Source: CAWGXG01 sp963826505 (GTDB taxonomy: Bacteria; Chloroflexota; Anaerolineae; Aggregatilineales; Aggregatilineaceae). From it: DNA of 64,000 nt. The notes beneath the pieces are model-generated. The model did not search any database and was not told where the DNA came from. It was given only the letters and a program-made list of their open reading frames with translations. Location: assembly GCA_963826505.1 (NCBI GenBank), contig CAWGXG010000009.1, positions 62,001 to 126,000 on the forward strand, given 5' to 3'. This document shows, in pieces, positions 14,812-24,277 of this stretch. The position numbers were made by a program, and so were the translations under genes. Numbering within the stretch: position 1 is the first letter of the stretch; the number at the start of each line of letters is the position of its first letter.

Positions 14812-15660
14812 ATGTGTAAACGATTTTGGCCGTGCATTTTAGGCATCGGCGCGCTGCTGCTAGTCGCAGCGGTGGCGCTGGTGGTGCAGACCCAGTCTGC
14901 GAGCAGCCACACGCGTGCTTACCAGGTATTGCATGTGGCCGAGGCCATAAATCGCGTCCAGGATAACTGTGGCGACTGTCACGATGTCGATGATGATGCT
15001 AACTTGCTCGCGCTGACCACGTCCGAGTTGGCACGACGCTCTCCGTTCGATCCAGATGGCGACGGCGACATTGACGCCCCAAGCGCCCAGCAAATCACAG
15101 CCGCCAACTTACTCCAACAAAGCGTGGACACGCAGCTTGTCGACCTCGGCCAGCGGATTCAGGCGCTGCCCGCCGTCGCACAGCCGCGTCAAGACGTGGT
15201 GGTGAATGCCTTTCTAGAAACCGTGAGCGCGACGCGCACCATCGCCGCAGCTCGCGATCTTTACGCCGCAAACCAGATGGCCGAACGCGCCCAGTGGCGT
15301 ATCGATGCCCTCGACGCGCTGCTGCGCGACCTGGAAAACGCCGCCAGCCCGTTCAAATGGGCCGCACAGGCGAGCGCATCGCTACAACCGCACGCTGCTG
15401 CCGTGACGGTTTCTCCGGTTTCCCCTGTGACCGTAATCCTACACGCGGACGCGGCGGTGAGCGCCCCCGTATGGACAGGGTGGACCGTCACCGATACAGC
15501 CCAGCTAGAGATGCCCCAGGAGATCGTCTATGCGACGCATCGCCGTGGCCCGCCTGCTGCTGGTCTGTCTTTGGATTCTGTGGGGTCTGGGAGATTGCTA
15601 TCTCGTGATATGCAATCTCCTTTTCTTTTCGGTGATCGCAACAACGCACGGGCGCTGTAA
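14812..15660 (+). CDS. membrane-anchored monoheme cytochrome c-like protein
   Basis: 282 residues. One N-terminal membrane helix or uncleaved signal (LGIGALLLVAAVALVVQ), then a single c-type heme site CGDCH near residue 53 close to an Asp-rich, possibly Ca-binding stretch (DPDGDGDIDAP). The remainder is helical, Ala-rich, with no second heme. It resembles small electron-transfer or cytochrome c assembly partners located outside the membrane. The last ~20 codons are doubtful: an intrinsic terminator (15590-15630) lies inside the frame before the stop at 15660, so the true end may be earlier and a frame error may be hidden here. It precedes the decaheme gene by 76 bases and probably works with it. 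Confidence 0.6.
   Translation: MCKRFWPCILGIGALLLVAAVALVVQTQSASSHTRAYQVLHVAEAINRVQDNCGDCHDVDDDANLLALTTSELARRSPFDPDGDGDIDAPSAQQITAANLLQQSVDTQLVDLGQRIQALPAVAQPRQDVVVNAFLETVSATRTIAAARDLYAANQMAERAQWRIDALDALLRDLENAASPFKWAAQASASLQPHAAAVTVSPVSPVTVILHADAAVSAPVWTGWTVTDTAQLEMPQEIVYATHRRGPPAAGLSLDSVGSGRLLSRDMQSPFLFGDRNNARAL
15590..15630 (+). terminator. terminator-like hairpin inside the 3' end of the monoheme gene
   Basis: GGAGATTGC (15590-15598) pairs with GCAATCTCC (15612-15620), with an inner TATC/GATA pair, followed by TTTTCTTTTC. A convincing intrinsic terminator by shape, yet it precedes the annotated stop codon by about 30 bases. Confidence 0.55.
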
Positions 15661-15736
15661 TCCGGGCTGAGGCGGATCACCGATTGTACTGTGTGGGTAG
15701 TTATCTGCACTTTGGTTAGACCTAATAGGAGGAAAT

Positions 15737-17848
15737 ATGTCAAAAAAGGTACTTTTTGTGGCTGGGCTGGCGCTGCTGCTCGTAGCGGCTGCGCTCGTAG
15801 CCTGGAATCTCCACTCGCCTGCGAAGGTATCCGCGCAAGACGGCGAATGCCCGCAGAGCACCCCTTGCCCGACAGGGATCGTCGAAGCGTGGTCAGGTTC
15901 TGCCCACGCAGACATGGAAGCTGAAGCGTTCCATCACTGGGACAGCTCCGATCCGCAGGAAATCCCGACGACCTGTGCCCGCTGCCACAGCGAAACTGGT
16001 TATGTCGATTACCTGGGTGGAGACGGCACGGCGGCAGGTGTGGTTGATGCCGCGGCCCCGGTGGGCAGCGTCATCACTTGCAATGCTTGCCACGATCCCG
16101 CCGCCATGTCCCTGACCAGCGTGACGTTCCCGTCCGGCGTGGAAATCACCGGTCTTGACGAATCGGCCCGCTGCATGGTTTGCCATCAGGGGCGTGAGTT
16201 TGGGCTGTCGATCGCCAATGCGGTCGCCAGTGCCGCCGTTGGTCCCGACGACGTAAGCGCCGATCTTAAGTTCATCAATATCCACTACTTCGCCGCCGCG
16301 GCCAGCCTGTTCGGCTCTGAAGTGCATCCTGCTTACGAGTACGACGGCCAGTCATACATGGGCAAATTCCTGCACGTTCCGGGCTATGATTCTTGCGCGC
16401 AGTGCCATGACCCGCACTCGCTGCAGATTAAAGTCAATGAGTGCTCGACGTGCCACACCAACGTCGCCAGTCAAGAGGATCTGCACTCGATCCGTATGAA
16501 TGGCTCATTGGTGGACTACAATGGCAACGGCGATGTGACCGAAGGTCTCTATGCCGAGCTCGATGGTCTCAAGAGCCAGTTGCTGGACGCCATGACAGCC
16601 TACTCCACCGAAGTGGTCGGTACCCCGATCCTCTATGATGTGAACACGTACCCGTACTACTTCGCGGATGCCAATGGCAACGGCGCGGTGGATGAGGGCG
16701 AAGGTGGTTACGCCAGCTTCACACCCCGTCTGCTCGAGGCCGCCTACAACCTGCATGCTTACGTGAAGGACCCCGGCGCGTTCGCCCACAACGGCAAGTA
16801 CTGGGCACAGGTGCTCTACGACTCGATTGCGTCGCTGAATGAAGCGCTCATGGCCCCCGTGGACATGTCGGCCGATCATCGCAATCCTCCGGGACACTTC
16901 GACGCGACTGCCGAAGCCTTCCGTCATTGGGACGCCGACGGCGAAGTCCCGGCAACGTGCAGCAAGTGCCACAGCGCCGAAGGTCTGCCCTTCTTGATCA
17001 AGAACGGCGTGACCATCGGCTTCGAACCGCAGGCCGCGCTGCAGTGCTCGACCTGCCACGACAGCATGCCCGAGTTCACCCGCTACCAGGTGGAACAGGT
17101 TACATTCCCCAGTGGCGCAGTACTCGGCTTCACCGACAATCTGGACGCGAACCTGTGCATTAACTGCCACCAGGGTCGTGAGTCCACCGTATCCGTCAAT
17201 GCCGCGATCGCCTCGGCGGGCGTGGGTGACGACGAAGTCTCCGACTCGCTGCGTTTCCGTAACGTTCATTACTTTGCGGCAGGCGCTTCGCTGTTTGGTG
17301 GCGACGCGCAGGGCATGTACCAGTATGATGGCAAGGACTACGTCGGCCAGTTCATGCACGTGCCGGGCTTCGACAACTGCACCGCCTGCCATGATGTCCA
17401 CCAGTTGACCGTACAGTTTGACAAGTGCACGATGTGCCATGTCGGCGTGACCAGCGTGGATGATATTCGCATGGCGACCGGCGACCTCGATGGCCAGAAC
17501 GGCACCGAGGGCGGCGTCAGAGGCGAAATCATGGGCATGGAAGACGCACTGCTGGTCGCGGTCCAGAACTATGCGACCAACACCATCGGCACGTCCATCG
17601 CCTACAGTTCGGCCAGCTACCCGTACTTCTTCGTGGATGACAACGGCAACGGAACGCTGGATGAAGGCGAAAGCACCGCCTACGCGACCTGGACGCCTCG
17701 CCTGCTGCGCGCGGCGTACAACTACCAATATGTCCAGAAAGACCCCGGCGCGTTTGCGCACAATGCCAAGTACGTCGGCGAAGTACTCTACGACTCGATC
17801 GAAGACATCGGCGGAGCCGATGCCGTTGCGGGCATGACTCGTCCGTAA
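15737..17848 (+). CDS. secreted decaheme cytochrome c made of two pentaheme repeats
   Basis: 703 residues with a signal peptide (residues 1-34) and AGGAGG seven bases before the ATG. Ten CxxCH heme sites: CARCH 80, CNACH 115, CMVCH 146, CAQCH 220, CSTCH 236, then CSKCH 408, CSTCH 437, CINCH 474, CTACH 548, CTMCH 564. The second five repeat the order, spacing and flanking sequence of the first (FHHWD/FRHWD, VTFPSG, CHQGRE, HYFAA.ASLFG, HVPG..D.C), so the protein is an internal duplication of a ~325-residue pentaheme module. Each module ends with an acidic Ca-binding-like loop (DANGNGAVDEGE, DDNGNGTLDEGE) and a shared KDPGAFAHN.KY helix. Extracytoplasmic electron transfer is inferred from heme content and export. 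It follows the monoheme protein. Confidence 0.9.
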   Translation: MSKKVLFVAGLALLLVAAALVAWNLHSPAKVSAQDGECPQSTPCPTGIVEAWSGSAHADMEAEAFHHWDSSDPQEIPTTCARCHSETGYVDYLGGDGTAAGVVDAAAPVGSVITCNACHDPAAMSLTSVTFPSGVEITGLDESARCMVCHQGREFGLSIANAVASAAVGPDDVSADLKFINIHYFAAAASLFGSEVHPAYEYDGQSYMGKFLHVPGYDSCAQCHDPHSLQIKVNECSTCHTNVASQEDLHSIRMNGSLVDYNGNGDVTEGLYAELDGLKSQLLDAMTAYSTEVVGTPILYDVNTYPYYFADANGNGAVDEGEGGYASFTPRLLEAAYNLHAYVKDPGAFAHNGKYWAQVLYDSIASLNEALMAPVDMSADHRNPPGHFDATAEAFRHWDADGEVPATCSKCHSAEGLPFLIKNGVTIGFEPQAALQCSTCHDSMPEFTRYQVEQVTFPSGAVLGFTDNLDANLCINCHQGRESTVSVNAAIASAGVGDDEVSDSLRFRNVHYFAAGASLFGGDAQGMYQYDGKDYVGQFMHVPGFDNCTACHDVHQLTVQFDKCTMCHVGVTSVDDIRMATGDLDGQNGTEGGVRGEIMGMEDALLVAVQNYATNTIGTSIAYSSASYPYFFVDDNGNGTLDEGESTAYATWTPRLLRAAYNYQYVQKDPGAFAHNAKYVGEVLYDSIEDIGGADAVAGMTRP

Positions 17849-17881
17849 CTACGGTTCGGGTTTGCTCTAACGGGTGACATG

Positions 17882-17916
17882 AACGGCCAGGGGTTTCGCA
17901 CTCCTGGCCGTTTTTT
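17882..17916 (+). terminator. intrinsic terminator of the decaheme gene
   Basis: AACGGCCAGG (17882-17891) with CCTGGCCGTT (17903-17912) and a six-T run. A TATAAT at 17962-17967 just beyond may serve tex, but its -35 is poor. Confidence 0.85.
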
Positions 17917-18003
17917 GCGCCGGAGGCGTATTTTCGCACGAACATTCGGCCCGCCGTCGTGTATAATGGGCGGCGTGCTATGACGGATTAAGCGAGGTTC
18001 ACC

Positions 18004-20165
18004 GTGCAGCGTGACATAATCGGCAAGCTCGCCAGCGCCCTGACTCTCCGCCGCGACCAGGTCGAGCGGACGGTCGGCCTGTTCGACGATGGCAACACCG
18101 TGCCCTTCGTGGCGCGTTATCGCAAAGAAATGACGGGCAGCCTGGACGAAGAACAACTGCGCAGCCTGCTCGACCAACTGACCTATCTGCGCAAGCTGGC
18201 CGAACGCCAGGACAGCGTGATCGCCAGCATCACCGAGCAGGGCAAGCTGACGCCAGAGCTGGAAACGGCGATTCTGCGCGCCGAGACGCTCCAGTCCGTC
18301 GAAGACCTGTACCTGCCCTACAAGCCCAAACGCCGCACGCGCGCCATGATCGCCCGCGAGCGCGGCCTCGAACCACTGGCGCAGCTCATCCTGGCACAGC
18401 CCGCCACGCGTGACACCGTCGACGCGCTGGCGCGCCCCTATCTCAGCGACGACGTGCCGACCATCGACGACGCTTGGCAGGGCGCGCGCGACATCGTGGC
18501 GGAAACGCGTGGCCGACGACGCCCGCGCCCGCGATCTCGCCCGCCGACAGACGCAGCGCGCCGGGACGTTGGCCGCGAAACTGATCGACGCGGACAAGGA
18601 TCCCAAAGGCATCTATCGCACCTATTACGAGTTCAGCGGCGGGCTGCGCAGTCTGCGCCCGCATCAGGTGCTGGCACTCAACCGGGGCGAGAGCGAAGGC
18701 GCGCTGCGGCTGAGCCTGGACGCGCCCGATCTGGACATCACCGCCGGGCTGCTGCGGCTCTACCCGGCGAACCGCGCGCTCGCCGCTGGCGGAACAACTC
18801 GATCTGGCGGTCGGCGACGCTTACAAGCGCCTGATCGCGCCCGGCCATCGAGCGCGAGCTGCGCCGCGAGCTGACCGAAGCACGCCGAACGGCACGCGAT
18901 TGAAGTCTTCGCCACCAACTTGACGCGGGCTGCTGCTCCAGCCGCCGCTGGCCGGAGCACGCCGTGCTCGGCCTCGATCCGGGCTTCCGCACGGGCAGCA
19001 AAGTCGCCGTGGTCGACGCGACGGGCAAGGTGCTGGCGACCGCCACGATCTACCCGCATCCGCCGCAAAACGAGCGCAAGGCCGCACTCGACACGCTGCA
19101 ACGGCTGGTCACGCAGCACAGCGCGGACGTGATCGCCATCGGCAACGGGACCGCCTCGCGCGAGACCGAGCATCTCGTCGCCGAGCTGATCCGCGAGCGT
19201 CTCCCGGCGCAGTACATGATCGTCAACGAGGCGGGCGCGTCGGTCTATTCGGCGTCGCCGCTGGCGCGCGCCGAACTGCCCGATCTGGACGTGACGATGC
19301 GCGGCGCGGTGTCGATCGCGCGGCGCGTGCTCGATCCGCTGGCGGAACTGGTCAAGATCGATCCGCGCAGCATCGGCGTAGGGCTGTACCAGCACGACGT
19401 CGATCAGAAGGCGCTGGCCGCCAAGCTGGACGAGGTGATCGAAACGGCGGTCAACCGCGTGGGCGTCAACGTGAACACGGCCTCGCCCGCGCTGCTGCAA
19501 CACGTCGCCGGGCTGGGGCCGAAGCTGGCCGAGCGCGTGGTCGAGCACCGCGACGCCGCACGGCCCTTCCGCATCGCGGCTGGCGATGCAGCGCGGTGAA
19601 AGGGCATGGGCGATAAGACCTTCGAGCAGGCGGCGGGCTTTCTGCGCATCCCGGACGGCGACACGCTGCTCGACAATACCGGCGTCCACCCGGAATCGTA
19701 CCCGGCGGTGGAAAAGCTGCTGGAGCGCGCTGCAGCTCGACCTGGCCGATCCCGATCTGCCCGGGCAGGTGCGCAAGCGCGCGCCGCGCTGGACGTGCCC
19801 GCGCTGGCGGCGGCGCTCGGCGTCGGCGTGCCCACGCTGGAAGACATTCTTGACCGATCTGGCACGGCCCGGACGCGATCCGCGCAGCGAGGCTGCCGCG
19901 CCCGTGCTGCGCTCCGACGTGCTGTCGATGGAAGATCTGCGGCCCGGCATGAAGCTGACCGGGACCGTGCGCAACGTGGTCGATTTCGGCGCGTTCGTGG
20001 ACATCGGCGTCAAGCAGGACGGGCTGGTGCACATCTCGGAGATGGCCGATCCGCGCGTGCGCGATCCGTACGAGACGTGGTCAGCGTGGGCGACATGTGT
20101 GGAGGTGACGGTCATTGAGCGTGGACCTCGACCGGGGTCGCGTCGCGCTCAGTTTGCGGGGGTGA
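18004..20165 (+). pseudogene. tex: Tex-family RNA-binding transcription accessory protein, frame-broken as read
   Basis: GTG start at 18004. Read across frames, the protein follows Tex throughout: N-terminal helical core (VPFVARYRKEMTGSLDEEQL, ETLQSVEDLYLPYKPKRRTR), a YqgF/RNase H-like domain (VLGLDPGFRTGSKVAVVDA), helix-hairpin-helix (NTASPALLQHVAGLGPKLAE, GMGDKTFEQAAGFLRIP) and a C-terminal S1 domain (MKLTGTVRNVVDFGAFVDIG) ending VALSLRG at 20165. At least a dozen breaks interrupt it, near 18504, 18778, 18840, 18880, 18923, 18962, 19573, 19595, 19600, 19728, 19780, 19851, 20075, 20098 and 20119. All but two (19780 and 20075, which fit +2 or -1) are exact single-base insertions: removing one base restores the conserved residues. 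Conservation between the breaks argues for sequence errors rather than decay. Tex is a cytoplasmic nucleic-acid-binding protein. Confidence 0.85.
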
Positions 20166-20238
20166 GCGCGGGCATACGATCCGGCCCCACTTCTGACCGT
20201 GACGCGCGCGGCAGGTGAGGCCGGATTTCGCGAACAGA

Positions 20239-21016
20239 CTACCGCACCGACTGGTTGAACGCCCGCAGCGCCAACCCCATCCCGGCCACGGCAAACCCGA
20301 TCACCACCACGAAGCACAGCCACAGCGGCAGCACCTGCGATCCGGACATCGCGGTCCCGTTGACCAGCACCATCTGGCGCAGTCCATCCACGACGTAGCT
20401 GGTCGGGTTGAAGCGCGTGCCGATCTCCATCCAGGTGGGCAGCTCGTTGAGCGGATAGAGCGCGTTGCTGAGAAACAGCAGCGGCAGGTTGAGCAGGAAA
20501 ATCAACATGTGATAAGCGCCGGTCGAGGTCGTTTTGGACGCGACCGCCAGCGCGATACCCGTAAAGCCCAGCCCATAGGCCGCTGTGAGGATGAACCCGC
20601 CGATCCACCCCAACGGATTCCCCTTGATCCCGGCGCCCATCAGCACGCCGACGAACAGGATCACGGCAGCTTGCATCAGGCTCTTGGTGACGGTGCTCAT
20701 CGCGTTGCCCATCAGGATGCTCAGGCGCGGAATCGGCGCGACGAGATATTCCTTGACGATGCCGCGCAGCGCGCTCGTCCAGCCAGACGGTACCGCCGCC
20801 GATCCCGCCGCTGAGCGCACTCAGCGCCACGATGCCCGGCACCATGAACGGAATGTAATAGTCCTGCGTCCCGGTCATGGACTGCATCATGCTTTTCATG
20901 CCCACGCCAAACAACACCACCCACAAAATCGGCTGGAGCAGCATCCCAAAGGTTTCTTCGGAATGGCTGCGCAGCTTCACCATATGCTTGGTCCACAGCG
21001 TCAGCGCTGCATTCAT
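20239..21016 (-). CDS. ABC-2 type exporter permease, one frameshift as read
   Basis: Starts at 21016 and, after removing one extra base near 20790, runs to 20239 (about 258 residues). The protein is a DrrB-like permease with six membrane helices (TFGMLLQPILWVVLFGVGM, YYIPFMVPGIVALSALSGG, AVILFVGVLMGAGI, FILTAAYGLGFTGIALAVAS, FLLNLPLLFLSNALYPL, VLPLWLCFVVVIGFAVAG). The break turns the expected DERLRGIVKEYLVAPIPR into an early frame change. With the ATPase upstream it forms an efflux pump in the cytoplasmic membrane, probably for a lipid-like drug or antibiotic. It is third in a PadR-ATPase-permease operon, 38 bases after the ATPase. Confidence 0.85.
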
Positions 21017-21054
21017 AGTGTCTCTTCCTTTAGCCCGCTACAGGAGTCCGGTGG

Positions 21055-22017
21055 TTAGCGGTCGCGCAGATCGCGCCCGGTAAACTTAAGGAATACGTCG
21101 CCCAGCCCTGGCTTGGCGATCGAGATATCTTCGATGGTGACACCGATCTGGTTCGCCAGCGTGACCAGCTCGGCCAGCCGCTTGTTGCCCGAATCCAGAC
21201 CGATCTGGATGACGCAGTCGGCCAGCGTCACGCTCTGGACGTAGGGCAGCGCGCGCAGCGCGTCGACGAACGGCTCGCACGGCCCCTGCCCGACGATCCG
21301 GATCGTGTCCGCGCCCATCTGATCGATCAGATCGCGCGGCGAGCCTTCGGTGACGATCGTGCCCCGGTCGATGATCCCCACGCGCTCGGCGATGTGCTCC
21401 GCCTCGTCCATGTAGTGCGTGGTGAGCAGCAGCGTCATGCCGTGCTCCTCCTTCAGGCGGCGGATATAGGCCCAAATGCTGGTGCGGTTCTGCGGATCGA
21501 GTCCCAGCGTCGGCTCGTCCAGGAACAGCACGTCCGGCGTGGACATCAACCCGCGCGCCAACTCCAGGCGGCGTTTCATCCCGCCGGAATAGGTCCGCGC
21601 CGGGCGATCGGCGGCCTCGTCCAGCTCGACCAGCGCCAGCAGTTCGTCAATGCGCGCTCGGCGCTCGGCTTTGCTCTGGCCGTACAGCCGCCCGTGAAAA
21701 TCAAGCACCTGCCGCCCGGTCAATTCGTCATCCAGCACCGTCTCCTGGAACGTCACGCCGATCCGGCGGCGCACCTGGTCGGCCTCGCGTACGACATCCA
21801 GCCCGAAGATGCGCGCCGTGCCTTCCGTCGGCATGATCAACGTGGTCAGCATCGAGATCGTCGTTGTCTTGCCAGCGCCGTTCGGCCCCAACAGCGCATA
21901 GATGGTGTGGGCGGGGATCGAGAGCGATACCCCGTTCACAGCCAGGACGTCTTCGGAGTAACGCTTGACGAGGCGCTCCGCTTCAATCGCCAATCCGTTC
22001 GGGTTTTTATTGCTCAT
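21055..22017 (-). CDS. ABC exporter ATP-binding protein, DrrA-like
   Basis: 320 residues. Walker A GPNGAGKTT, Q-loop in VTFQETVLDDELTG, signature YSGGMKRRLE, Walker B VLFLDEPTLGLD and switch His in LLLTTHYMDEAEH are all intact. The C-terminal ~90 residues match the DrrA-type extension (DTIRIVGQGPCEPFVDALRA). The gene overlaps the end of the PadR gene by 11 bases, so translation is coupled. Family members drive export of daunorubicin-like compounds or lipids by the neighbouring ABC-2 permease; the substrate here is unknown. Confidence 0.95.
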   Translation of the reverse strand: MSNKNPNGLAIEAERLVKRYSEDVLAVNGVSLSIPAHTIYALLGPNGAGKTTTISMLTTLIMPTEGTARIFGLDVVREADQVRRRIGVTFQETVLDDELTGRQVLDFHGRLYGQSKAERRARIDELLALVELDEAADRPARTYSGGMKRRLELARGLMSTPDVLFLDEPTLGLDPQNRTSIWAYIRRLKEEHGMTLLLTTHYMDEAEHIAERVGIIDRGTIVTEGSPRDLIDQMGADTIRIVGQGPCEPFVDALRALPYVQSVTLADCVIQIGLDSGNKRLAELVTLANQIGVTIEDISIAKPGLGDVFLKFTGRDLRDR

Positions 22018-22537
22018 CGTGACTATCCTTCGCGTGCGTGCTCAATCGAGTCATCAAGTCATTCACCCATTCCAGTTCCGCGGCCAGATGCCGTCGCTGG
22101 TGTTCGACTACCCACTGCATCGCGCCGGGGTGCGACGCCAGCCCCTCGGACTCATCCAGCAGCGCGGCGATCGCGCTGCGCCGCTGCGCAAGCAGTTCGA
22201 TCGCCTCGTCCGGCGGCAACTGATCGACAAAGGCTACGCTGAGATCGCTTAGAAATTCGGCGGGCTGGTAGCGGGCCAGACTCTCGCGCAGCATCACCTG
22301 GAACGCGGCCTCACCCTGCGCCGTGATGGCATAGACGCGCCGCGCCGGGCGCTTGCCAACCTGGTCGCGGTAAGCCGTGATCCAGCCATCCGCGGCCATC
22401 CGGTCCAGCAGGTCATATGCGGTCGCGCGTTTGAGTTGGAGACTGCTGCCCAGGTGCGTGTCGATCACTTCGCTTAACTGGTACCCGTGCATTTCCTGCA
22501 CGCGCAGCAAGCCCAACAACAACAGTTTGCGTTCCAT
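22007..22537 (-). CDS. PadR-family transcriptional regulator
   Basis: 176 residues from the ATG at 22537 (MERKLLLLGLLRVQEMHGYQ); a longer frame to 22564 would read through the operator. The N-terminal winged helix is typical of PadR (HGYQLSEVIDTHLGSSLQLK, AYDLLDRMAADGWI, RVYAITAQGEAAF). The C-terminal half is helical and dimerising, as in Vir-type PadR proteins (ELLAQRRSAIAALLDESEGL). It probably represses its own operon with the two exporter genes and is released by the exported compound. Two palindromes lie between its promoter and start. Confidence 0.9.
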   Translation of the reverse strand: MERKLLLLGLLRVQEMHGYQLSEVIDTHLGSSLQLKRATAYDLLDRMAADGWITAYRDQVGKRPARRVYAITAQGEAAFQVMLRESLARYQPAEFLSDLSVAFVDQLPPDEAIELLAQRRSAIAALLDESEGLASHPGAMQWVVEHQRRHLAAELEWVNDLMTRLSTHAKDSHDEQ

Positions 22538-22554
22538 GCGCCGTCCCCATAGCG

Positions 22555-22580
22555 CTAATGACATTAGTCGGTTTCGACTA
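22555..22580. promoter_or_regulatory. two adjacent operator palindromes before padR
   Basis: CTAATG-A-CATTAG at 22555-22567 and TAGTCG-GTTT-CGACTA at 22565-22580 overlap by three bases. They lie just downstream of the -10 box of the padR promoter, where a bound repressor would block transcription start. The ATTAG/TAGTC symmetry differs from the better-known ATGT-ACAT PadR sites. Confidence 0.55.
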
Positions 22581-22590
22581 TTCGATCTTG

Positions 22591-22619
22591 ATTATAAAGG
22601 CAATCTTCTGAAATGTCCA
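22591..22619 (-). promoter_or_regulatory. promoter of the PadR/ABC exporter operon
   Basis: On the minus strand TGGACA (22619-22614), 17-base spacer, TATAAT (22596-22591): eleven of twelve consensus bases. Confidence 0.75.
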
Positions 22620-22727
22620 CAGTGACGTCCGCCAAATGCGCCTGGAATTTTCACGCCGGGGCGGGTATCCTGGGTGACGGTACCACGCCCGGTGGGCCGA
22701 GTGATTCAAAATCGCAGGGAAGGTCAG

Positions 22728-24026
22728 ATGAACAGCACGCAGGTTGATGTGATCGTGATCGGCGCGGGCGCGGCGGGGCTGTTGGCCGCCGGACAGGCCG
22801 CGTCACAGGGGGCGCGCACGCTGCTCCTGGAAAAAATGAGCCGTCCGGCGCGCAAGCTGGCGATCACTGGCAAGGGGCGCTGCAACCTGACCAACACCGC
22901 CCCGCTGCCCGACTTCATCACCCATTTTGGCAGCAATGGGCGCTTTCTGCGGCATGCCTTCTATACTTTTTTTTCGAGCGACCTGATGCAGTTGTTCGAT
23001 CGCCTGGGCGTACCCACCGTGGTCGAGCGCGGCGGGCGCGTCTTCCCGGTCAGCAATGAAGCTCAGGACGTGGTCGACGCGCTGCTGGACTGGGTGCAGG
23101 CGTGCGGCGTCATAGTGCAGACCCATGCGCCGGTCGAGCAACTGCTGCTCGCGGACGGGCGCGTCACGGGCGTGCAGATCGCGCCGGTGTCCGTACGCAG
23201 CTCGCGATCCAGCCCGGCCCAGGATTTTCCACGCCGCAGCGTGACTGCCCGTGCGGTGATCGTCACAACCGGCGGCGCCTCCTACCCCGGCACCGGCTCG
23301 ACCGGCGACGGCTACCGGCTGGCGGAATCCGCCGGGCATACGATCATCCCGGTGCGGCCCGCACTGGTCCCGCTCAACACGGCGGGCGATGTCGCAGGGC
23401 GCTTGCAAGGCCTCAGCCTGAAGAATGTCAGCGCCAGCCTGTGGTTTGACGGCAAGAAAGCCGCGAGCGAATTCGGCGAGATGCTGTTTACCCATTTCGG
23501 CGTGTCCGGCCCGATCATCCTCTCGCTGAGCGGCCGGGCGGTTGATGCGCGGGCGGCGGGTCAACGCGTCAGCCTGTCGATCGATCTCAAGCCCGCCCTC
23601 GACGAACGTAAGCTGGACGAGCGTCTGCTGCGCGACCTGAGCGCGCACAACAAGCGCCAGTTCGCCACGCTGCTCAAAGACCTGCTGCCCGCAACGCTGA
23701 TCCCGGTGTGTATCGACCTGGTGGGCATTCCCGGCGACAAACTGGGTCACCAGATCACCGCCGTCGAGCGCAAACGGCTGCGCGCCTGGCTGAAGGATTT
23801 CAGACTGGAGGTCACCGGCAGCCGCTCATTTCACGAGGCGATCGTCACGGCGGGTGGCGTGAGCACACGCGAAATCGATCCGCACACCATGCAATCGCGA
23901 CTGGTGGCGGGCTTATACTTCGCGGGAGAAGTGCTGGATCTGAACGCGGACACCGGCGGCTACAATCTTCAGGCGGCCTTCTCGACGGGCTGGCTGGCCG
24001 GGCAGTCCGCCGCGGCACAGCCGTAA
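22728..24026 (+). CDS. BaiN/HI0933-type FAD-dependent oxidoreductase
   Basis: 432 residues from the ATG at 22728 (GGGAAGG nine bases upstream). FAD-binding Rossmann loop VIGAGAAGLLAAGQA at the N-terminus, family signature KLAITGKGRCNLTNT, a middle domain (ALVPLNTAGDVAGRLQGLSL, MLFTHFGVSGPIIL), and the C-terminal FAD motif GLYFAGEVLDLNADTGGYNL. This is the HI0933/BaiN family of flavoproteins of uncertain substrate (BaiN reduces bile-acid intermediates; others are annotated as aminoacetone oxidases). Soluble, cytoplasmic. Intact frame. Divergent from the PadR operon, so its promoter lies within 22620-22727. Confidence 0.9.
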   Translation: MNSTQVDVIVIGAGAAGLLAAGQAASQGARTLLLEKMSRPARKLAITGKGRCNLTNTAPLPDFITHFGSNGRFLRHAFYTFFSSDLMQLFDRLGVPTVVERGGRVFPVSNEAQDVVDALLDWVQACGVIVQTHAPVEQLLLADGRVTGVQIAPVSVRSSRSSPAQDFPRRSVTARAVIVTTGGASYPGTGSTGDGYRLAESAGHTIIPVRPALVPLNTAGDVAGRLQGLSLKNVSASLWFDGKKAASEFGEMLFTHFGVSGPIILSLSGRAVDARAAGQRVSLSIDLKPALDERKLDERLLRDLSAHNKRQFATLLKDLLPATLIPVCIDLVGIPGDKLGHQITAVERKRLRAWLKDFRLEVTGSRSFHEAIVTAGGVSTREIDPHTMQSRLVAGLYFAGEVLDLNADTGGYNLQAAFSTGWLAGQSAAAQP

Positions 24027-24277
24027 GTTAAGCGCAAAGCAACCAGAGGGACACAGAGAAAGGCGGTGACGGCATTCAGAAACCTATATTCTCCGCGTGC
24101 TTCTTTTGTTCTTCTCCGTGTTTCTCGATGGTGGACCTGACCGGTACCGCGTAACAGCAGTTTCAGGTTTTGGGTCAGCGTAGGCTATAATCATCCCGGC
24201 TGACCGCACTGCGCCCCATCGCGGGCATACAGCCCACACGTTACATAGTTTTTGGCGAGATTGTTGAAGGACTTTCT

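Noticed and set aside
16505..17761. 418-residue minus-strand frame opposite the decaheme cytochrome
   Set aside because: The plus strand has ten CxxCH sites, a signal peptide and AGGAGG; the antisense frame lacks any motif.
18004..20165. Programmed ribosomal frameshifting in tex
   Set aside because: More than a dozen breaks without slippery sequences or a common context; the same insertion pattern recurs in unrelated genes, so sequence error is simpler.
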